A DNA stretch of 64,000 nucleotides from Pycnopodia helianthoides (lineage: Eukaryota; Echinodermata; Asteroidea; Forcipulatida; Asteriidae): the NCBI GenBank assembly GCA_032158295.1, contig CM063250.1, positions 6,063,001 to 6,127,000 of the forward strand, read 5' to 3'. Shown in pieces: positions 1 through 10,419 of the stretch. A program made the translations under genes and the position numbers. Under the pieces are notes generated by a model. It worked only from the letters and a program-made list of their open reading frames with translations, was not told the DNA's origin and ran no database searches. Each line of letters starts with the position of its first letter. Within the stretch, counting starts at the first letter, position 1.

Positions 1-1227
1 AAATTACCTCCTTTGGACTTGAACTTTATAAAATTGATGGGTTAAGGTGTTGTTGTCTCAAGTCAGAGACGGGGAACGACTGATGAGGCAGCTGTGAGCG
101 GTGGACCAAGACGGGGAACGACTTAATGAGCCAGCAGCCAGCAGCGAGCTCCCGTCCAGCCAATCTTAAAGACTGTCTAGTGAGTTGCAATAAGAAGAAA
201 CATCTCTGTCGGGAGTTGAAGATCTATGGATAACGGTGGGTGTGTGTGTGTGGGTGTGTGTGTGTTGTGTCTATGGATCTGGACTTACATTGGAGGTCGC
301 CAACGGACCAAGGTAAGGAAACTTTGCCGTCATCCGACCTCCTCTTTTCAAGTTCGCTTGTGTGATTCACTTCTTTGATAATGTTGGACTTTATCGCCCT
401 TTTTTCCATCACTCGAGCAAATGGCAATAGATACATTAATTTTTTGAATTCTTCAAAACAAATTAAGAAAAAGTTATAACATTGATAAAACGCAGTAGTG
501 GAGGTCGGATAACGCAAGTTTGGCCTTCAAGATAAAGACAAGAGTGTGAAGTCTGCGAACGGTAAGAGATGATCTAACCCGTTCTCTGGCAGAGTCCCTC
601 CCCCTTTTCTATACCCCCCCCCCCCGCCCCCGATGTTCGGCTATCTTGATGATGTTGTCCTTGCTTGTAAAGCTTTTAAGGTGACTTCAAATTATCTTGG
701 CATTTTTTTTATTTACATATTGGTCGAAGCCAATGATGCTTTTAATAGTTAAGGAGACTATAGTCTTACTGGAAATATCTGTCAGGGCTGATACTTCAAG
801 TCGTCAGTTGTCATGTTCGTTGGTAATGATTTCATATTTCAAATGGCGTAATTTTGTATAAAGTAAGAGTAAAAAATAATACAACTTTAACTTCATTCAT
901 GATAATTCACCGAATTCCTCTTAGCCTCGCAGTCGCAGTTTTCACCCCGAAAAAGACGCCGTAAAACCCACCGTAACCTATTCACTGTACACCAGCACGT
1001 ACTGTGCATAATGTGTGTATCACATCGCACGACGCCCGTACTACGTGCGCAAGTCATCCGCACTCGTATTACTGTCCGCATGCGGAGGCCGTCAGGCCGA
1101 CAGCCTTGTACCGTCTGTATCTATGTGTTTCTTTATATTTCGTCCACTATTGGACGAAAATGGGGGGGGGGGGGCTCTCGGATATGCTGGTATGCAGATC
1201 ATGAATATTCAAGTATTTCGTCAGACC
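1..1227. other. Gene-poor flank
   Basis: AT-rich sequence with a GT microsatellite (235-272) and C- or G-homopolymers. One exon-like minus segment (289-450) is described under findings. Nothing else is recognisable. Confidence 0.5.
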
Positions 1228-1422
1228 TGGGCCCAATTTCATAGAGCTGCTTAAGCACAAAAAGTAGCTAAGCACAACAAAATTATGCTTACCAGAATAC
1301 GGTTACCGGCCAAACTACCATGTCACATGTACAATTTGTGACTGGTATCCTGCTGATTTATGTTTAGCAGAAAATTGTTAAGCAATATTTTCTGCTTAAG
1401 CAGCTCTATGAAATTGGGCCCT
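1228..1422. mobile_element. MITE family A, TGGGCCCAATTTCATAGAG ends
   Basis: A 195-bp nonautonomous element with long terminal inverted repeats (GGGCCCAATTTCATAGAGC at one end, its complement at the other), then CTTAAGCA motifs. The interior repeats the pattern AAGCACAAAAAGTAGCTAAGCAC. The same element recurs at 4116-4308, 10117-10315 and 19368-19515. No coding capacity. Confidence 0.8.
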
Positions 1423-1597
1423 GTTGCTGACAACGCAAGATGAAAATGTAATGAATGATTCATTTTTTGACGTCCAATCACATGCTTTCTGTGCGCGTGA
1501 CGTGATGTGAGTGTACACAAAAAACAGCGTCTATTTATTAAACATGACTTCCACTGACCAATGGGGTCTTGTCTTTCGCGCACATTATAGTAATGAC

Positions 1598-1720
1598 CTG
1601 GGCCCAATTTCATGGCTCTGCTTACCGTGGATTTCTGCGCTTACGTATCATAGAATTATGTGCTACAAGGGCTCCGTAAGCGCAGAATTCCGCGGTAAGC
1701 AGAGCCATGAAATTGGGCAC
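1598..1720. mobile_element. MITE family A variant with a different interior
   Basis: Shares the GGGCCCAATTTCAT end with family A but continues GGCTCTGCTTACCG. The two halves are complementary (GGTAAGCAGAGCCATGAAAT at the right end), so the 123-bp element is nearly all foldback. A truncated relative lies at about 12470-12562. Confidence 0.7.
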
Positions 1721-2280
1721 TGATGGCTTCAACACAGAGCCGTCAAGGCGTTGATTCAGTTAGTACACGCATACACTATGCATACGCGCGCATACAGAGC
1801 AGGCGCACACATATACCGCAGTGCTGTATCTACACCCGTACACAGTCACACACACGCCAACATTAGGCCAACATTGCATGTAGCTAGCTCGGGCGGGTAG
1901 CGCGGCGCAAAAAAAAATAAATAAATGAAGACATACTCCATCGCCTTGATCAAGGCTAGTGTAGACTACACTCACAAACACACAGTGTTATGGCTTGTAA
2001 GCTCAAAGGTACATCTGCAGAAACTGCCATGTTCTAAAGGCCGGTATCGGATGTTATTCACGAGCCTGGAAGTGTGACGTCAGACGTTCGGGCTGTAAGA
2101 AGTGAAGCCCCTTCTTATTTTTATTTTATAAATAAAACATCAATTGATGACAAAAATCTAATACAACTTTCTGAATTTTAAATGAGGTTTTCCAGAGACA
2201 AGGTGCTCTGAATTAAAAAAAAAACATATGTAGAAAGACCAAGATGAAGTAATGTCTGTCTAAACTGCCCGATCTATTCT

Positions 2281-2483
2281 CTCCGTCCAAACAAACAAGA
2301 CACCCCGTGTCCCCCCCCCCCGCTCCCCAACCTAATTTATTTCGTCTATTCCGTCTAAACAAACAGGACACCCCATCCAACCCCACCCCACCCCTCCAAC
2401 TCAATTTATTTCGTCTACTCAGTCCAAACAAACAAGACACCCCATCCAACCCCCCCCTTCCCCTCCAACCCAATTTCTTTCGT
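2281..2483. repeat. Tandem repeat, about 66 bp, three copies
   Basis: Three imperfect copies of a unit with AAACAAACAAGACACCCC, a C-rich run, then CAATTTATTTCGTCTA. The open frame on the opposite strand here (GLDGVSCLF repeated) is a product of the repeat and not a gene. Confidence 0.8.
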
Positions 2484-2991
2484 TAAAAAGTACACTTTGT
2501 GAACTGACAACATGGTTTAATTCCATTTTTGGCACACTGGAGGTGCACCTACTATTTTATTCAGTTGTCTCCACATACCGCACAAGGTACAGGGTTTACA
2601 ATCTTCAATTCTGCATAAAACTTCACACGAGTCGTAGACTTGTGGACATGTCGTAAAATGTGTGTGTGTGTTTTTTTTTGCGGTGGTAGCGTAATGGCTC
2701 TCTCGCAACTATACTCTCGCGAGACTGCGGCTTCGTGCGAGACTGAAGCTCCGCATGAAAGCATGCACCGCGACAAACAGCGACTTGTCCACAAGTCTAT
2801 ACGAGTCGAGACCGTGTAACATGATGAACATGGTGAACAGAGAAACAAGCTTTCGTTTCATCTTCTGGGATGTTTGTTAATGTAAAATGATTTATATCTT
2901 CGTGCGAGCGTAAAAACGATGTTTCAAAATCATACACCAATGAAAGTGAACGTGAACTGTCAATAACGGGATCGAGAGGGTTGGGAGGACT

Positions 2992-3141
2992 GAGGCCGTG
3001 TCTGAGACTCTGAATTAGCGGGTGCAGCTACGGCTACGAGTGTTGTTATAGGGGGTTGCTAAGGACGTCCTATACTTCAACGCATAATGACGCGGCGATC
3101 CAGCCGTAGCCGTAGCTACAGCCGCTAACTGACTCGGCCTG
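2992..3141. mobile_element. MITE family B, GGCTACGGCTACG foldback
   Basis: A 150-bp inverted-repeat element: GGCCGTGTCTGAG and GCTACGGCTACG on the left are mirrored by CCGTAGCCGTAGC and GACTCGGCC on the right, with a centre AAGGACGTCCTAT. Related copies lie at 35931-36082, 58966-59100, 55862-55956 and as fragments at 35581-35650 and 63290-63346. Confidence 0.75.
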
Positions 3142-3374
3142 ATTATAATTCACCGATGTAGGCCTACTCAGCGGGGAGAATGCTGTAGTTAACCAATCCA
3201 CCTGACGTCATCACCAAACTAATTCTTGGTGGCGCCATTTTGGGAGTCACTCTCCTCGTATAGACCTTATCGCAAATACACGGTGTGCACGCGTTTCCTA
3301 CAGAGCCACAGTGCGTGCTGGTCTAGCTGGTGATCAAAGTGAAAAATAAATAAAAAAATAGCCCCAAAATCTTT

Positions 3375-3590
3375 CACATTCGCCCCCCCCCCCCCACAAA
3401 AAAAACCTGGTTACGGGCCTGGCAGGGTCCCAGGGGGGAGGCGGGTGGCCCCCCCCCCCCCCCAAAATAAAATTTAAAAGTCCGCTCGCCGCACCCCCCC
3501 CCCCCAAAAAAAAAAATAAATAAATAAATAAAAATCTGCCTTCCCCCCCCAAAAAAAAAAAAAAAATCCTGGTTACGGGCCTGGTCTACA
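3375..3590. repeat. Poly-C/poly-A tandem repeat with GGTTACGGGCCTGG
   Basis: Two copies of CCTGGTTACGGGCCTGG (about 3406 and 3569), separated by alternating C and A homopolymers. Open frames here are low-complexity shadows. Confidence 0.6.
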
Positions 3591-4115
3591 CCCATAACTC
3601 ACAAAATTATGTTGTCCCCAGTTGCTCTTTGTACTTTGTATGGAAATTTACAGTCCGATAATTGCTAACAGTCTGATGGTTGGATGAGAGCGTGGAAACC
3701 CTAAACATTTGGTACTGTGCAACGAAATACTTCAGAGCCAATTGTTTTCGAAAACTTTCGGATAATTTTATCATTACCAAACACCCTGCTGAGAACCATT
3801 TTTTTCGAAACTGTCTGATATTGTTCAAGTTGTACACAATGTAAAGAAGCTATAATAATTCAATCTTGACTTTGTATATTTCCCACTTAGCGTCACACAC
3901 ACTGTAAAGTTGGTCATCTGTACGGGTAAATAAATTGTCTTTTCTTCTATTCTTGTTTTCTGCTTATTTTTTGAATGCACAATGTATTACGCATTATGAT
4001 TACATACCGTGTGCGGCACGCGGGAGTTATGTCAAATTCATTGCATGATTGTTCGATAAACTTTTTGGCTGCATAAAAAAGTTAACGCTTGACGCAGCTC
4101 AAAGCCCAAAGCCCA

Positions 4116-4308
4116 GCGCCCAATTTCATAGAGCTGCTTAAGCACAAAAAGTAGCTAAGCACAAGAAAACTATGCTTACCAGAATAGGGTTACCAGCCAA
4201 ACCACCATACCACATGTACAATTTGTGACTGGTATCCTGCTCAGTTCTGCTTAGCAGGCAATTGTTAAGCAACATTTTCTGCTTAAGCAGCTCTATGAAA
4301 TTGGGCCC
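4116..4308. mobile_element. MITE family A copy
   Basis: Nearly the same sequence as the element at 1228, including the CAATTTCATAGAGCTGCTTA start and complementary GAAATTGGGC end. The left tip has decayed from GGGCCC to GCGCCC. Confidence 0.8.
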
Positions 4309-5459
4309 AGGTTGCCTGTAAAGATGGCGTCTATTGCAACCTTGCTACCATGGGCCGTGCGCTGTATCGATACCTCTCGTCTCTCACCCCTGGAAGTTTA
4401 TGATCGAGCAAGGCATTGTGAAGGTACACCACTGGGAACGAGGTTCCATCTGATATTGGGATCTATCTTTTGAGAAACCAACCTGTGCTCGTAATATTTA
4501 AGTATAGACTTACTGCTTCGTGGAGCCACGTTCTTTCGTTGATTCTGGTTTGTGTTTCATAATTTCATTTGTTTGCATTTTTCCATAAAGAAGATTGGCA
4601 GAATAACACAGCGAAATAGAGATCGAATTGTAGAAAATCTCAGTCAAAATATCTTGTGAAGTTTCCTTCTAACAATAATGTATAATTATTGTTTTACCAA
4701 GTCCTAAAACGCCCACTTTTGGGGGATAATTATCTATTATTTAAGCGCCAAATTCATTTTCAAGATAGTCATTTCCAAATGTTGTTCAAAACACACAAAA
4801 TGAAATTATTTATTGACAGCTTTTGCCACAACTGTCAATTCGAATTAACAAATTAAATTCAATAATGAACCCTAAATTCAATTCAAATGTGTGTTGTATC
4901 GAGCAATGTACCCTGTTTTAAATATATTTAGCATAAATAAATAACTTAGCATAAATACGACAGAAGCACACTGAGTGCCCTTAAGTTGGGCATTTGTCAT
5001 GATTTCTCCTTATGCCTCGAGGAATAATACGTAACAGGTGACGTCTCAGCCTCTTGGTGGCGCTATACAGGTCTCACTGACGTTATAATTGTGGGTTTTG
5101 TATCCCGTCTCGTAAACCAGCCTTATTGACTCTTTATAATCGTTAGAAAAATCTATTCGTATTCAGGAAGGTCACTCTGACCAATCTGGGAACTAGGACA
5201 ATATTATTATCTCAAAAAGGTTTTATTAGAAAAATAAAAATATATAAATAAACTCGTCATCCGTTTGATTCATAATAATCATAATACGCTAGCATTCTTC
5301 ACCTGGCTGATGAAGGCATAAGCACACTCTACTTCCCATTAGTTTCTGGACGTTTGTTCCCTTTTTTTCGTGAACGAACCAAGACTGTAAACACTCCCAA
5401 ATATAATTAGTAAGGTCACTTGATCACAAATGTCATTTTCTGCAATTTTTCGCTCTTCT

Positions 5460-6128
5460 CCTTCGGCCCTAAAAAGGGCACTTCCTTGAATTAGTAGTAC
5501 AGGAAGAAAGCACTTCACTTTTTTTCATTATAGAAATTTTTTTTTACCGTAGCAAAGACACTTCCTCCTGAAAGTAAAGAATGGGCTTTGTCAGCTGCCT
5601 GTGGGAAGATTTTTTTAAGACCGGAGGTGCTCTTCCTTATACATTTTACTCTCTCCCAACAAGCAGTGCAAGACCTTCTGGTCATAAAAAAAGAACACAA
5701 CTTCTTCTACTCGTAGGAAGAGCACTTCCATCTGATCGTGGAAAGATCATTTCCTTCTTATGGTTTAGGAAGAGCACTTCTTTCTGATCGCAGGAAGAGC
5801 GCCCCAATCTAATCTTAGGAAGAGCACTTCAATGATCTCAGGAAGAGCACTTAAATCCGATTGTAGGAAGAGAACTTCCATTTGATCGTGGGAAGAGCAC
5901 TTCCTTCTAATAGTATAGGAAGAGCACTTCTCTCTGATCGCAGGAAGAGCGCTTCAATGATCTCAGGAAGAGCACTTAAATCCGATTGTAGGAAGAGCAC
6001 TTCCATTTGATCATGGGAAGAGCACCTCCATCTGATCGTGGGATAAGCACTTCCTTATAAAGGTACAGGAAGAGCACTTCTTTCTAATCGTAGAGCTTCC
6101 ATCTGATCGTAGGAAGAGCACTTCCCAG
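5460..6128. repeat. Minisatellite, GGAAGAGCACTTCC units, 3' of gene 1
   Basis: Degenerate array of roughly 30-37-bp units built on AGGAAGAGCACTTCC plus a spacer such as ATCTGATCGT. It is clear from about 5712 to 6126 and more decayed upstream from 5460. The core itself is palindrome-like. It begins about 380 nt beyond the proposed gene 1 stop codon and could fall in the 3' UTR or just past it. Confidence 0.8.
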
Positions 6129-6504
6129 GATCTAACCCTAATAATTTGCAAAAATTTGCCTTGTTTTAGAAAGAGGGTTTAGTGTTCGTAAAATTGTACA
6201 TTTTGGTTCACAATATTAAAGATGAATACCGCCCTCCTCGTTCGACAAAGCTCAAATCCTGAGTACCACCAGACACAAATCGTCGCATCGCTAAGCTTTC
6301 TCATCATGTCTAGGTACACCTCTCTCACATTGTCTCATAGTCCATTACCATTGGGCTCTGGGATCATAAATACAATAAATATTTTCCATTGCTTCCCAAG
6401 CTCCCAGTTGTGCAAGTCAGTTTGAATCGATCGGTGAGCAACGAAAGTTATTATTAGAAAATCAACTATCATTAAGTCTTCTTGTCTGGTTCTCGCTGAG
6501 GTGA
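6129..6504 (-). other. Presumed 3' UTR or flank of gene 1
   Basis: AT-rich sequence directly after the proposed TGA. No canonical AATAAA was found on the minus strand here; AATATT variants are present near 6210. The end of the transcript cannot be set from sequence. Confidence 0.3.
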
Positions 6505-6666
6505 TCAGCGATTACCGTTGTCTGTTTGGAAGCCTATCATATCACTAAGCACGGCCGTGATTGTGGTGATCAGATCATCTTTCTTGACCTCTGGTGACCC
6601 TGCTGTGTCCGATTCAGTCCCGTTTGCCGACGAGTGTTCCCCGGATGTGATGTTGCGACCACCATT
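6505..6666 (-). CDS. Insulin/IGF-like peptide gene 1, terminal coding exon
   Basis: Proposed last coding exon. A good acceptor (TCTTTTCTCCAAACACAG, ending at 6667) is followed in phase 0, matching the phase-0 donor at 7237, by 53 codons and a TGA at 6507-6505. The predicted tail is hydrophilic with two N-glycosylation sequons (NIT, NGT), then a likely amphipathic helix VKKDDLITTITAVLSDMIGF, ending TDNGNR. With this exon the precursor is about 341 residues, in the size range of the long sea urchin IGF precursors. The separating intron is 570 nt. No standard AATAAA follows within about 200 nt, so the 3' end is undefined. The opposite strand is also open here but lacks any gene context. The exon rests on splice sites, phase and composition only; transcript evidence is lacking. 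Confidence 0.62.
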   Translation of the reverse strand, partial: NGGRNITSGEHSSANGTESDTAGSPEVKKDDLITTITAVLSDMIGFQTDNGNR

Positions 6667-6942
6667 CTGTGTTTGGAGAAAAGATTGTTGAAGTCAGTCA
6701 GAGACTTATACATTGGCAACCTTAAAGAAGTGGGGGCTTGTTACAGACAGATTTTGACAGATGGTGTCGCTGCGATTGATGTTCAAGGAAACATTCATGT
6801 AAGTTTGGGCGTGATTTTCAGGGTCTTCAAACGCTATTTCCAAAAAGAATTATTTTCCTTGAGGATTGGTACTGGTATAAATTTAATAACTCGGTTAATC
6901 CTTCAGACGTATGATTCAATTTGGTAAGAAAAACTGTAGTTA

Positions 6943-7060
6943 GTAAACTTGCGAGTAAAACCATGTATAAAACTCTTTTGGGAGAGGTGTTGAATCTGAG
7001 AAGAACCTGAGTTTGTGGTCTCAACGTTTCGAACAGTATACTCTACTCGCCCAAGACGTA
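6943..7060. repeat. Dispersed repeat with CGTTTCGAACAGTATACTC, inside gene 1 last intron
   Basis: Matches 50130-50245 over about 110 bp, including GTTTCGAACAGTATACTC and the preceding TGAGAAGA...GTTTG. Related ACGTTTCGA fragments occur at about 22626 and 47727. Class unknown. Confidence 0.6.
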
Positions 7061-7236
7061 ATTCCGGGGGGGGGGGGGGTAATGTATTGTACCATTAATT
7101 TGTGCTCGCTCGATCTCATTTGGGGGGCAAGAAGGGGGAAAGGGAGCCCCCTGCCCTTTCTTGTTACGCCACTGGTAAATTGTAAATTGCCTAATGTAAC
7201 AGGGCCTTAAGTCTCTCAAAGTTTGATTTCACTCAC

Positions 7237-7949
7237 CTTAAAAGGCGTATAGGTTCCTGTACTGCGAGTGGAGTTGTGACGGCAGTGGAATGGCCCTTTC
7301 TTGTCTCCCTTTGACTTCCTTTTGGAGTTGGACTGTTTCCGCTGCTCTCTGAGCTCTCTTTCCCGGTGTCGCTGTCGTCTCCTCCGGAGCTTCGCTTCCC
7401 TTCTGTTGCTGCTTGATCCTCGCCTTTCACTACTGAGTCCTCTCCTCCTACTGCTGTTCACTCTCCTCTCTGAGCTCAAACCTTTGTGTGTCCTATTTTT
7501 ACCCCGTTCCTTTGAATTGTCCCTGGTGGTATTCGGTTCGTGTTTGTTAACTTCAGTGTCTTCATCCGGTATGCTCTCTCCTCGTTCCGACGGGCTGTTG
7601 TCGTCTGTTTTGCCGTACGGTGTGCCGTCTTCATTGTCGTAGCTGCCCTCGTTTGGTTCTGTGGTGGTTGTTTTGCTTCGGTTCGTCGCGATGTCCTGTG
7701 TGAGCGCGCCGTCTACGCGTGACATTTGAGAGCCTTCGACGGCGAGCTGGTCGGAGTTGTAGTCGACAACCGCCTCTTTCGTCCTTCGGTCCTCCGTTAA
7801 TGACGCCATTTTTGTGGGTGCTGCTGATGAGGTTTGTGTTTGCGATGTCGCTGGTAGGTTGCAGTATGTCTCGAGGATGGAAGACTCGCAGAGGGACTGG
7901 CAGCATCTTGTCGCAATACCGTCATGTGTTGGCGCGCGACGAGAAAAAC
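7237..7949 (-). CDS. Insulin/IGF-like peptide gene 1, exon with C domain, A chain and E domain
   Basis: Second coding exon, joined across an 1864-nt intron. The acceptor TTTTTCTTCAACTGCAG ends at 7950 and the first two bases complete a Ser codon (phase 1), so the frame joins exactly. Numbering from the ATG: residues 51-60 form a short linker containing Ser-Arg-Arg (53-55) then Ala-Pro, very like the C domain of vertebrate IGF-1. The A chain follows with CCQSLCESSILETYC (Cys 66, 67, 71, 80; spacing CC-x3-C-x8-C). Residues 82-288 are a long E domain: Ser/Thr/Asp/Glu-rich to about 195, then Arg/Lys-rich with duplicated GLSSERR units and multibasic runs such as LRRRRQRHR. An extra cysteine sits near residue 273, and several N-glycosylation sequons are present. 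The exon ends AAG|GTGAGT in phase 0. The open frame upstream of ATG 7809 is coding; that internal Met is not the start. Confidence 0.92.
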
Positions 7950-8443
7950 CTGCAGTTGAAGAAAAACGAAAATTCTACAAATTCACCAACTGGTACAGAG
8001 TTACCTAATAAGATTCAGAAGATCATAGCTGACCCCAGTGAACTAACTGAAGTAACCACTTGAACATTTTCAAAAAAATTCACAAGGATCGAAACAGTTA
8101 TGTACTAGAATAGCGCCCTCTCGAGGATCATCATAGCTATTCACACTCAGTGATTGGATCGTGCGTCTTTAATATCACCTCAGTCTGAACTGCATTGTCA
8201 GAGTTCATTGCTCAGCCGATGGCATGTCATTCGTTATCTGTTATAAGAATTCCAATGTATTGTCACACCATCATGCAGTGCTAGATAACACTATTCCACC
8301 CAATGTCTACGTGTGCCCATTATCAGCTCCTCCTTGATTCGTGCGACCCCTTTTGGGGGTCCGATTCTGCATGTTAGGTAATGACTACAGAATCCAGCCG
8401 TGTGCCTTCTCCCCAGGTGATACCCGTGTCTTTCTTTCGCTCG

Positions 8444-8481
8444 TCCCCAGCGCCTTGCCTTAAAACCAAAGGCGCTGGGGA
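8444..8481. repeat. Perfect 13-bp hairpin in gene 1 intron
   Basis: TCCCCAGCGCCTT and AAGGCGCTGGGGA are exact complements around a 12-nt loop. A second small hairpin (GACCCC/GGGGTC) lies about 100 nt away near 8346. Confidence 0.6.
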
Positions 8482-9306
8482 TGGGCAAACGTATCAAGCA
8501 CGCTCATTTGTTATGCTCAGTCCCATCATGCATCACACTCACACTGCAAGCACTGCACGCATGACGTACTTCCTGAACAAGAATCTGTGCAAGCTGATTA
8601 GCCCATCCCAGCGGTCCTGGATAGGCCGCTGGGGCCGAGCGAATGTCTTTCTCAGCAAATAAATTTTACCAAAAAACCAGCACACCATTTTCGCATAACC
8701 CATCGCAAAGTGCCAGTATGATCTTTGAAGCTTTTTTTTTTGCTGGCAATAAAACACAAAATGACATGAGGCTTCACAAACTCTGTGATGTCATTATCAA
8801 TGAAGGAGAAAGTTATGCCAGACACGCCGCCGGTAAAAATGCAACGCCGGACCCACGGACAGACTCGCGCGGCGCGGCAGCCGCGCACTGTTGTACTTTT
8901 TCGGGTCCCATGCGGGACATTGGAGAACAAAATAGGACTAGTTCCGCCAGCAGTGTTGAAAGAAATGAAACAATTATTGTTTCTTTGGTGGTCGATGCCA
9001 GAGTTGCTGATGACACGACATTGGAAGTCACTTCAGTTATATTGGCGTCTCAATGCGGGATACCATTCAAGAGAAATTTATGACAACTGCATTTAACAAA
9101 AACCAATGATTAGATAAAATCTTTGAAAAAACTTAAATACTAATTACACAAATCACGTGAACATAGATAATGCACTAATTTTTTAATGTGTTATATATCT
9201 TTGATTAATTTTTTGTCTGAATTCAGCTAGGCTTTCCGGTGACATGAGGCGCGCCAACCTCGCACTACAACGGTTTAGTGATATCATCAAGGCGTCAAAC
9301 AGGATC

Positions 9307-9307
<1 letters not shown>

Positions 9308-9368
<61 letters not shown>
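9308..9368. repeat. (CAAT)n microsatellite
   Basis: About fifteen tandem CAAT/AATC units in the gene 1 B-to-A intron. Confidence 0.95.
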
Positions 9369-9370
<2 letters not shown>

Positions 9371-9813
9371 CAATTTATATTGTGCCGGTATCAAAAACAA
9401 ATATGTATATATATATAAATTTGAAAATAAAATGACTGAGAGAACAAATGAGTTTTGCTTCTGCTCTTAATGTTCACATTTGCAGAAGTTTTGATGCATT
9501 AATAGGCAGGTCATGCCGTAATATTGGTGCCGAACTTGAAAATGCACGGTTACAAATAATATGAATTAAGTTTCCATTTGGGAAGGTGGAGAAAAAGTTA
9601 ATTAATTTGAAGACCGTAAGTCACAAGAGGTGGTATGAGACTAGTGACGTATTGTGGAGCAATGCCATCAGTGGATTTATATCACCTGTCGATTGCATCG
9701 CCAATGATAAATAAACATGCGCTTGCGTATCCAGCTCTAGAGTCACAACGACTGTTGCATGACGGATATTTTTTTTTTCTGGAAACCAAGGGGACCTTCA
9801 GAAGTGATCTTAC

Positions 9814-9964
9814 TTTGCCCAGGTGAATAGTAGCCTCTCTCGCCGCAGATTGACTTGAGCGCATCCGTTAACTCCCTTCCGCATAGCTGGACCGGGGAGG
9901 CGTAGTTTAGCATAGAGGCATGCGCCAACACTTCAAATAGTACTATCAGCTGATATTGGTTCAT
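9814..9964 (-). CDS. Insulin/IGF-like peptide gene 1, exon with signal peptide and B chain
   Basis: First coding exon of a secreted insulin/IGF-family hormone precursor, expected to act on an insulin/IGF-type receptor tyrosine kinase. The ATG at 9964 is chosen because a strong acceptor (TTTTTTTTCTTCAG) ends at 9975, leaving 10 nt of 5' UTR (9965-9974). Residues 1 to about 22 are a hydrophobic signal peptide. The B chain follows with the family signature LCGRELTDALKSICGERG: cysteines 28 and 40 are twelve apart, and CGERGYYSP closely matches the vertebrate CGERGFFYTP. The exon ends at GGGCAAA|GTAAGA after one base of a codon (phase 1), the conserved phase of the insulin/IGF intron in this region. 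An upstream noncoding exon must exist but was not located. Family assignment is very secure; exact orthology to named echinoderm ILP/IGF genes is not established here. Confidence 0.93.
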
Positions 9965-10116
9965 CTTGAATAATCTGAAGAAAAAAAACAATAAGCAGAT
10001 CAAAAATTATTTCAGAAAAAAACGATTTTCGAAAGACCAACTTCAGTGAGTTTCTTTGGAAAATCTAAATGAGTTTGAACAGATTTATGTATCCGAGAAC
10101 GACAGTTGCACCACCA

Positions 10117-10315
10117 GGGCCCAAATTCATTGAGCAGCTTTTTAAGCACAAAAAGTAACTAAGCACAAAATAATGGTGCTTACCAGATACGGAGAAAAAA
10201 AAGCCATGTCACACATCTACTATTTGTGACTGGTATCCTGCTAAAATTGTGCTTAGCAGAAACTTGTTTAGCAGTATTTTCAAGCAGTGCTCAAGCAGCT
10301 CCAAAACATTGGGCC
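10117..10315. mobile_element. MITE family A copy just upstream of gene 1 B-chain exon
   Basis: A diverged family A element with AGGGCCCAAATTCAT start and CATTGGGCC end, 143 bp upstream of the gene 1 splice acceptor and therefore in the 5' intron. Confidence 0.7.
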
Positions 10316-10419
10316 ATGTTCGTTTCCATTGACCAGGGCCCTTTTTCATGGTAGGCCCACAAATGTACTAAGCACAGACATATCTAGCTTAGAAGACACC
10401 ATGGCAACCATTGAAGTTT

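Larger units (their letters stand above)
7950..9813 (-). other. Gene 1 B-to-A intron
   Basis: Phase-1 intron with donor GTAAGA and acceptor CTGCAG. It contains a perfect 13-bp hairpin (8444-8481), a smaller GACCCC/GGGGTC hairpin near 8344, a short GC-rich patch around 8820-8900, and a CAAT tetranucleotide array (9308-9368). Open frames on the plus strand at 8643-9096 match no family I recognise, and I see no further exon needed between the B and A chains because the phases already join. Confidence 0.8.

Noticed and set aside
6634..6927. 97-codon plus frame with a donor-like GTAAGT near 6799
   Set aside because: It overlaps the proposed gene 1 terminal exon, which has matching phase and context. 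The plus frame has no partner exon.
7301..7722. Plus frames at 7301-7642 and 7540-7722
   Set aside because: Antisense shadows of the gene 1 E-domain exon, whose biased codons keep the opposite strand open.
8643..9096. Overlapping plus frames of 146 and 103 codons in the gene 1 intron
   Set aside because: No recognisable domain, two frames open at once over a GC-rich patch, no splice support. A decayed transposon gene is possible but unsupported.
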